Below are positions 60,014 through 64,000 of a stretch of 64,000 nt of DNA, piece by piece. The position numbers and the translations under genes were made by a program. The notes below the pieces were generated by a model that was not told the DNA's origin, made no database searches, and saw only the letters and a list, made by a program, of their open reading frames with translations. Source of the DNA: Candidatus Sulfuritelmatomonas gaucii (GTDB lineage: Bacteria; Acidobacteriota; Terriglobia; Terriglobales; Acidobacteriaceae). The DNA is taken from assembly GCA_900290245.1 (NCBI GenBank), contig OKRB01000080.1:1-64000 (forward strand). The letters are read 5' to 3'. Position 1 is the stretch's first letter. Each line of letters starts with the position of its first letter.

Positions 60014-61099
60014 ATGAAAAACAAATACCCTGTCGGCATCCTGGGCGCGACCGGAATGGTAGGCCAGCGCTATATCCAACTGCTCGAAGACCATCCCTGG
60101 TTCGAGGTCACTTGGCTTGCGGCCAGCGACCGCTCCAGCGGGAAGAGCTATGGCGAAGCGGCGAAGTGGCGGCTGGACATGCCGCTGACGGAGAGGATTG
60201 CGAAGATGACGGTGTCGCCTGCGGAGCCCGACGCAGCGCCAAAGATTATTTTTGTCAGCGTGGACGCGGCCATTGCCCGCGAGATGGAGCCAAAGTTTGC
60301 TTCGGCGGGCTGTGCGGTGATTTCGAACTCGAGCGCATTCCGCATGGCGCCGAACGTGCCCCTGGTGCTGCCGGAGGTGAATGCCAATCACCTGGAGATG
60401 ATTGAGGAGCAGCCGTGGCGGAAGAATTCGGGCGGCTACATCGTCACGAATTCGAATTGCTCGGCGATGGGCCTGGTACTGGCGCTGAAGCCGATCGAGG
60501 AGCGGTTCGGGATCGAGCAGATCTTTGTGACTACGATGCAGGCGGTCAGCGGGGCGGGCTATCCCGGCGTGGCGTCGATGGACATTTTGGACAACGTGAT
60601 TCCGTTCATCGGCGGCGAAGAAGAAAAAATGGAGTCGGAAACGCTGAAGCTGCTGGGCAAGCTCGAGGGCCACGTGGTGACTCCGCTGGCCGCGAAGATG
60701 ACAGCGCACTGCAATCGCGTTGCAGTATTGGACGGACACACCGAGTGCGTGTCGATCAAATTGGGAAAGAAGTTGGGACGCGAAGTGCGGCGCGAAGATT
60801 TTCTCGCGGCGTGGGCCGACTTCAAGCCGCTTGCCCGGCTGGGATTGCCGTTTGCGCCGGAGCAGCCGATTGCGTGGCGCGAAGAGAACGACCGGCCGCA
60901 GCCGCGGCTCGATCGCAACCGCGGCAAAGGAATGACGGTGACGGTGGGGCGGCTGCGCCCGTGCAACGTGCTCGACTGGAAGTTTGTGCTGCTTTCGCAC
61001 AACACGGTGCGTGGTGCAGCGGGCGCAACGATTCTGAACGCGGAAATGCTGGCGAGTTTGGGCAAGCTGGAGCCGGCGGCGGTAGCGGCGCGGGGATAA
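60014..61099 (+). CDS. asd: Aspartate-semialdehyde dehydrogenase
   Basis: 361 residues from ATG 60014 (GGAGAAG about 9 nt upstream; the open frame farther up overlaps the antisense promoter). NADP-loop VGILGATGMVGQRYIQLLE, ISNSSAFRMAPNVPLVLPE, VTNSNCSAMGLVLAL with catalytic Cys, QAVSGAGYPGVAS, and KMTAHCNRVAVLDGHTE. This is the archaeal/fungal-like subtype of Asd. It reduces aspartyl phosphate to aspartate semialdehyde, the branch point to lysine/DAP, threonine and methionine. lysC and dapB follow on the same strand, so the three steps are made together; note that asd precedes lysC in gene order. Confidence 0.94.
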   Translation: MKNKYPVGILGATGMVGQRYIQLLEDHPWFEVTWLAASDRSSGKSYGEAAKWRLDMPLTERIAKMTVSPAEPDAAPKIIFVSVDAAIAREMEPKFASAGCAVISNSSAFRMAPNVPLVLPEVNANHLEMIEEQPWRKNSGGYIVTNSNCSAMGLVLALKPIEERFGIEQIFVTTMQAVSGAGYPGVASMDILDNVIPFIGGEEEKMESETLKLLGKLEGHVVTPLAAKMTAHCNRVAVLDGHTECVSIKLGKKLGREVRREDFLAAWADFKPLARLGLPFAPEQPIAWREENDRPQPRLDRNRGKGMTVTVGRLRPCNVLDWKFVLLSHNTVRGAAGATILNAEMLASLGKLEPAAVAARG

Positions 61100-61184
61100 G
61101 ATGATGTTCTTTGCTGAAAGCTGATAGCTGACGGCCATCAGCTCAAGGGAATTAGCAGGCCACGCAACAACGTTGGAACGAATC

Positions 61185-62612
61185 ATGAACCTGGTCGTGA
61201 TGAAATTTGGCGGCACGTCGGTGGAGGATCCGGCGGCGATTGGGCGCACCGCGGCGATTGTGGCCGGGCGCGTAGCCATGGGGAAGAGCCCCGTGGTTGT
61301 GGTGAGCGCCATGGCCAAGGTTACCGACCAGTTGCTGTGTGCGGCTGCGGCGGCTTCGCAGGGTGACCGCACAGGCGCGCTGGCCATCAGCTCGCGGCTG
61401 CGCTCGCGGCATCGTGACACGGCGGCTTGTCTGGTGAAGAGCGCCGATGGCGGGCCAACGCTCATGCAGATCATTGATGACAAGTTTGCCGGATTGGACG
61501 AGATTCTGCGCGGCCTCGCGGCGATCCGCGAGCTGACGCCGCGCATCTCCGATCTGATTGTGAGCCACGGTGAACGCATCTCAAGCCACATTGTGGCCGC
61601 GGCATTCAGGGAGTGCGGCCTTGATGCGGCGCACTTGGATGCGCGCGAGGTGATTATCACGGATTCTGAGTTCCAGAAGGCGGCGCCACTCGACGATTTG
61701 ATCGAGAAAAAAGCACAGGAGAACGTGTTGCCGCTGCTGCGCGCGGGCAAGGTGCCGGTGATGGGAGGGTTCATCGGGTCAAACGCTGCGGGATTGACCA
61801 CGACGCTCGGCCGCGGCGGTTCGGACTATACAGGAGCCCTGGTGGGCGGCGCTCTAAATGCTGAGACCATCGAGATCTGGACCGACGTGGACGGGATTAT
61901 GACCGCCGATCCGCGCGTGTGCCCCGACGCGCTGCGCGTGAAGGTGATCAGCTTTGAAGAGGCAGCGGAGCTGGCATATTTCGGCGCCAAGGTGCTGCAC
62001 CCGGCCACGATTCTGCCGGCGGTGCGGAAGAGCGTTCCGGTGATGGTGCTGAACAGCCGCAACGCGGCCAACGAGGGCACGCGCATTATGTCGACTGCGC
62101 CGCATTGCAGGAGCCCGTTCAAATCGATTGCGGTGAAAAAGAAGCTGACCATTATCGACATTGTGGCCAGCCGCATGCTGATGACGCACGGCTACATGAG
62201 CAAGATGTTCGCGATCTTCGACAAGCACAAGTGCCCGGTCGACATGGTCTCAACAAGCGAGGTGAGCGTGTCGCTCACCGTGGACTCGAATGCGAGCCTG
62301 CCGGAGCTTTCCGCCGACCTGAGCTCACTGGCGGACGTAACCTACGAGGGCAAGAAGGCGCTCGTTTGCATGGTGGGCGAGGACATTCGCGGGCAGAACG
62401 GAATTGCCGCGCAGGTGTTCGCAGCTATCCGGCACATCAACGTGAGAATGATTTCGCAGGGCGCGAGCGAGATCAACATGAGCTTCATGATCGACGAGGA
62501 CGACGCCGACGAAGCGGTGCGATCGCTGCATGCGGCATTCTTCAGGGATCCGGATCCGGCCGTGTTTGATGTGGAAGCGAGAAAGCAGTTGTCAGTGATC
62601 AGTGGTCAGTGA
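61185..62612 (+). CDS. lysC: Aspartate kinase
   Basis: About 475 residues from ATG 61185 (GGAAC 6 nt upstream; TTG 61173 is also in frame). Kinase domain: LVVMKFGGTSVEDPAAIG, VVVVSAMAKVTDQL, LIVSHGERISSHIVA, GFIGSNAAGLTTTLGRGGSD (split: GFIGSNAAGLTTTL, GRGGSDYTGALVGG), TDVDGIMTADPRVCPDA. Two ACT domains at the end (LTIIDIVASRMLMTHGYMSK, VDMVSTSEVSVSLTV, MVGEDIRGQNGIAAQVF) allow feedback by lysine or threonine. It phosphorylates aspartate. The last residues (QLSVISGQ) and the stop codon are encoded by a TCAGTG repeat. Followed by dapB. Confidence 0.94.
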   Translation: MNLVVMKFGGTSVEDPAAIGRTAAIVAGRVAMGKSPVVVVSAMAKVTDQLLCAAAAASQGDRTGALAISSRLRSRHRDTAACLVKSADGGPTLMQIIDDKFAGLDEILRGLAAIRELTPRISDLIVSHGERISSHIVAAAFRECGLDAAHLDAREVIITDSEFQKAAPLDDLIEKKAQENVLPLLRAGKVPVMGGFIGSNAAGLTTTLGRGGSDYTGALVGGALNAETIEIWTDVDGIMTADPRVCPDALRVKVISFEEAAELAYFGAKVLHPATILPAVRKSVPVMVLNSRNAANEGTRIMSTAPHCRSPFKSIAVKKKLTIIDIVASRMLMTHGYMSKMFAIFDKHKCPVDMVSTSEVSVSLTVDSNASLPELSADLSSLADVTYEGKKALVCMVGEDIRGQNGIAAQVFAAIRHINVRMISQGASEINMSFMIDEDDADEAVRSLHAAFFRDPDPAVFDVEARKQLSVISGQ

Positions 62613-62685
62613 TCAGAAGAACGCGTCTACGGAAAGATCAATCGTTATGACCACTCTTAACTGACCACTGACCACTGACCACTGG
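62591..62685. repeat. Inverted pair of TCAGTGG heptad arrays
   Basis: Left array 62591-62616 (GTCAGTG, ATCAGTG, GTCAGTG, ATCAG) and right array 62662-62685 (GACCACT three times), which are inverse complements with about 45 nt between. They overlap the lysC stop and end 27 bp before dapB. Confidence 0.8.
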
Positions 62686-62712
62686 ACACAGAACACTGTT
62701 CCGAAGGAACCT

Positions 62713-63390
62713 ATGCTGATTCTCGTGCTTGGCAAAGGCAAAACCGGCACGCTTGTGGCGGAGGTAGCGCGGGAACGCGGCCACGGCGTGCGGGCGCTCG
62801 ACATCAACGAGAACGAGCATGCGTCTGCGCTGACGGCTCCGAGCCTAGCCGGCGTGGATGTAGTGGTGGACTTTACAGCTCCCGAAGCTGCCGTCGAAAA
62901 CATGCGCGCCGTACTGGCCCTGGGCGGGCACATCGTGGTGGGCACCACGGGGTGGTACGCGAAGATGAACGAGATGAAGGCGCTGGCGCTGCAGCGTGAC
63001 GGCGGGTTGCTCTACGGGACAAACTTTTCGATTGGCGTGCAAAAACTCTTCCGGCTGACGGCGGAGTTGGCGAAGCTCGACGGATACAAGTTCTCGATTG
63101 AGGAGACGCACCACGTGACAAAGCTGGATGCGCCCTCGGGAACTGCGCTGACTTTGAAAGAAATCATTCTTGGCGTGCGGCCGGGGATCGATGTCCCCAT
63201 CGAGTCGCATCGCGTGGGCGACGCCAAAGGCGAGCACGTGGTGCATGCCGTAAGCGACCACGACACGCTCGAGCTGATGCACGATGCGCACTCGCGGCGC
63301 GGATTTGCGCTTGGCGCGGTGCGCGGGGCCGAGTGGCTCAACGGCAAGCACGGCGCGTGGGAGTTCCGCGAGATCTTCGACCAGCTTTAG
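62713..63390 (+). CDS. dapB: 4-hydroxy-tetrahydrodipicolinate reductase
   Basis: 225 residues, short for DapB (usual 240-275). The nucleotide loop is LGKGKTGTLVAEVA, a compact variant of GxxGRMG. Then VVVDFTAPEAAVENM, GGHIVVGTTGW, LLYGTNFSIGVQKLFRLTAE, the catalytic segment EETHHVTKLDAPSGTALTL, and RRGFALGAVRGAEWLNGK. It makes tetrahydrodipicolinate for lysine and peptidoglycan DAP. Co-oriented with asd and lysC. The missing length is in the N-terminal cofactor domain, so cofactor preference may differ. Confidence 0.9.
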   Translation: MLILVLGKGKTGTLVAEVARERGHGVRALDINENEHASALTAPSLAGVDVVVDFTAPEAAVENMRAVLALGGHIVVGTTGWYAKMNEMKALALQRDGGLLYGTNFSIGVQKLFRLTAELAKLDGYKFSIEETHHVTKLDAPSGTALTLKEIILGVRPGIDVPIESHRVGDAKGEHVVHAVSDHDTLELMHDAHSRRGFALGAVRGAEWLNGKHGAWEFREIFDQL

Positions 63391-63538
63391 CGCCCAATGG
63401 ATGCCTAGATTCAAGTCAATTTCACGTAACTGCGTCGTGCTTCCTCGTCATGTTTGTCAATGACTCCTGAACCTGTTACGTGGATTGCTACGTTCGAGTG
63501 CATGAGACTCGGAAGATCTCGATATGGAGGAAAGCGAA

Positions 63539-64000
63539 ATGGAACTGAAGAAGTTTTTCCTAGAGCAACTGGAGCGCGAGGGAGTGGCGTCGCGCAAGGC
63601 GATCGAGCGGGTACCTGAAGGGAAGAACACCTGGAAGCCGCATGCGAAATCGATGGAATTGGGTTATCTTGCCGCGCTCACGGCAACCATGCCGGGTTGG
63701 ATCGGGATGATGATTCGGACCGATGAGTACGATCTCGCCGATCCCAACCGCCATCGGCCGATGGTGATGGAGACCCGCGCTGAGCTGCTGGCGGCACTTG
63801 AGAATGCGCTCGCGGATTCGCGCAAGGCGCTTAACAACACCACGGAAGAGCACCTGATGAAGCACTGGAAGCTGCGCATGGGCGATATGGTAATGTCTGA
63901 CCAGCCACGCTACGCGGCGCTGATGGATGGCGCGATCACGCACCTGGCGCATCATCGCGGGCAGTTGACGGTTTACCTACGGCTGCTTGAGTCGAGTGTG
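63539..64000 (+). CDS. DinB-like protein (runs off the window)
   Basis: 154 codons visible, from ATG 63539 with GGAGG 8 nt upstream; another ATG five codons earlier overlaps that site. Helical protein: ELKKFFLEQLEREGVASRKAIE, GKNTWKPHAKSMELGYLAALTAT, ALENALADSRKALNNTTEEHLMKH-like helix, and DGAITHLAHHRGQLTVYLRLLE, with the HxxHHRGQ metal-site helix of DinB/YfiT proteins. The C-terminus is beyond the window, though the domain is nearly complete. Second DinB-type gene of this window. Reaction unknown. Confidence 0.84.
   Translation, partial: MELKKFFLEQLEREGVASRKAIERVPEGKNTWKPHAKSMELGYLAALTATMPGWIGMMIRTDEYDLADPNRHRPMVMETRAELLAALENALADSRKALNNTTEEHLMKHWKLRMGDMVMSDQPRYAALMDGAITHLAHHRGQLTVYLRLLESSV

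Overview
The window is high-GC DNA from what looks like an acidobacterium (Acidobacteriota, Terriglobia-like). This rests on the kind of genes present: many secreted glycoside hydrolases, a giant S53 protease with Ig-like repeats, Reg_prop/Y_Y_Y sensor kinases, DUF5060 and DUF5597 glycosidases. It also rests on intergenic spacers littered with heptad-like tandem repeats (GGGAACA, TCAGTGG, TTAGCTT types) and REP-like palindromes. The phylum is inference; there is no rRNA or tRNA in the window. I saw no insertion sequence, prophage or CRISPR array.

Layout. 1-6.3 kb: galactan use, with a GH53 endo-galactanase (cut by the window edge), a GH35 beta-galactosidase and a divergent one-piece sensor kinase. 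The two hydrolases share an identical 15-bp promoter block. 7-21 kb: mixed housekeeping and signalling genes (small zinc ribbons, dxs, a PAS histidine kinase followed by a SpoIIE-type phosphatase, a KimA-like K+ transporter, an outer-membrane barrel, a DUF429 protein). 19.5-22.8 kb: two more secreted glycosidases. 22.8-31.4 kb (minus strand): one tight operon for a four-carbon acid-sugar kinase (DUF1537), a PdxA2-like dehydrogenase, a Na+/solute symporter, an HpcH/HpaI aldolase and two exported hydrolases, one of them a three-domain FGE-like/BNR/MORN fusion. 31.6-38.3 kb (plus strand): a divergent uronate cluster with an alginate-lyase-like protein, Gfo/Idh oxidoreductase, TIM-barrel isomerase, GH88 hydrolase, SDR and MFS transporter. 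38.8-43.9 kb: S53 protease.

44.4-54.1 kb is a coherent L-rhamnose module: lutABC, rhaI, a hybrid IclR-HTH/sugar-binding regulator, the aldolase/lactaldehyde dehydrogenase fusion rhaD, and rhaB. Together they would take rhamnose to DHAP plus L-lactaldehyde, then L-lactate, then pyruvate. 54.1-64 kb: AlkD-like repair protein, a small membrane protein, a DinB protein, nrdR, NAD-isocitrate dehydrogenase, a coupled PAS/degenerate-GGDEF pair, and asd-lysC-dapB (aspartate family and DAP synthesis), ending in a second DinB gene cut by the window edge.

The most unusual item is non-coding: about 225 nt at 55371-55595 with its own promoter-like boxes and a strong intrinsic terminator. It has a near-complete complement of the 16S rRNA 3' end in front of a 16-codon ORF, and two long helices whose arms interleave. 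I do not recognise it as a known RNA family. Other points worth a second look are repeat DNA carried in frame inside lutB, lutC, rhaD and a glycosidase gene, and the shared galactan promoter block. All statements come from reading the sequence; no database or folding program was run.
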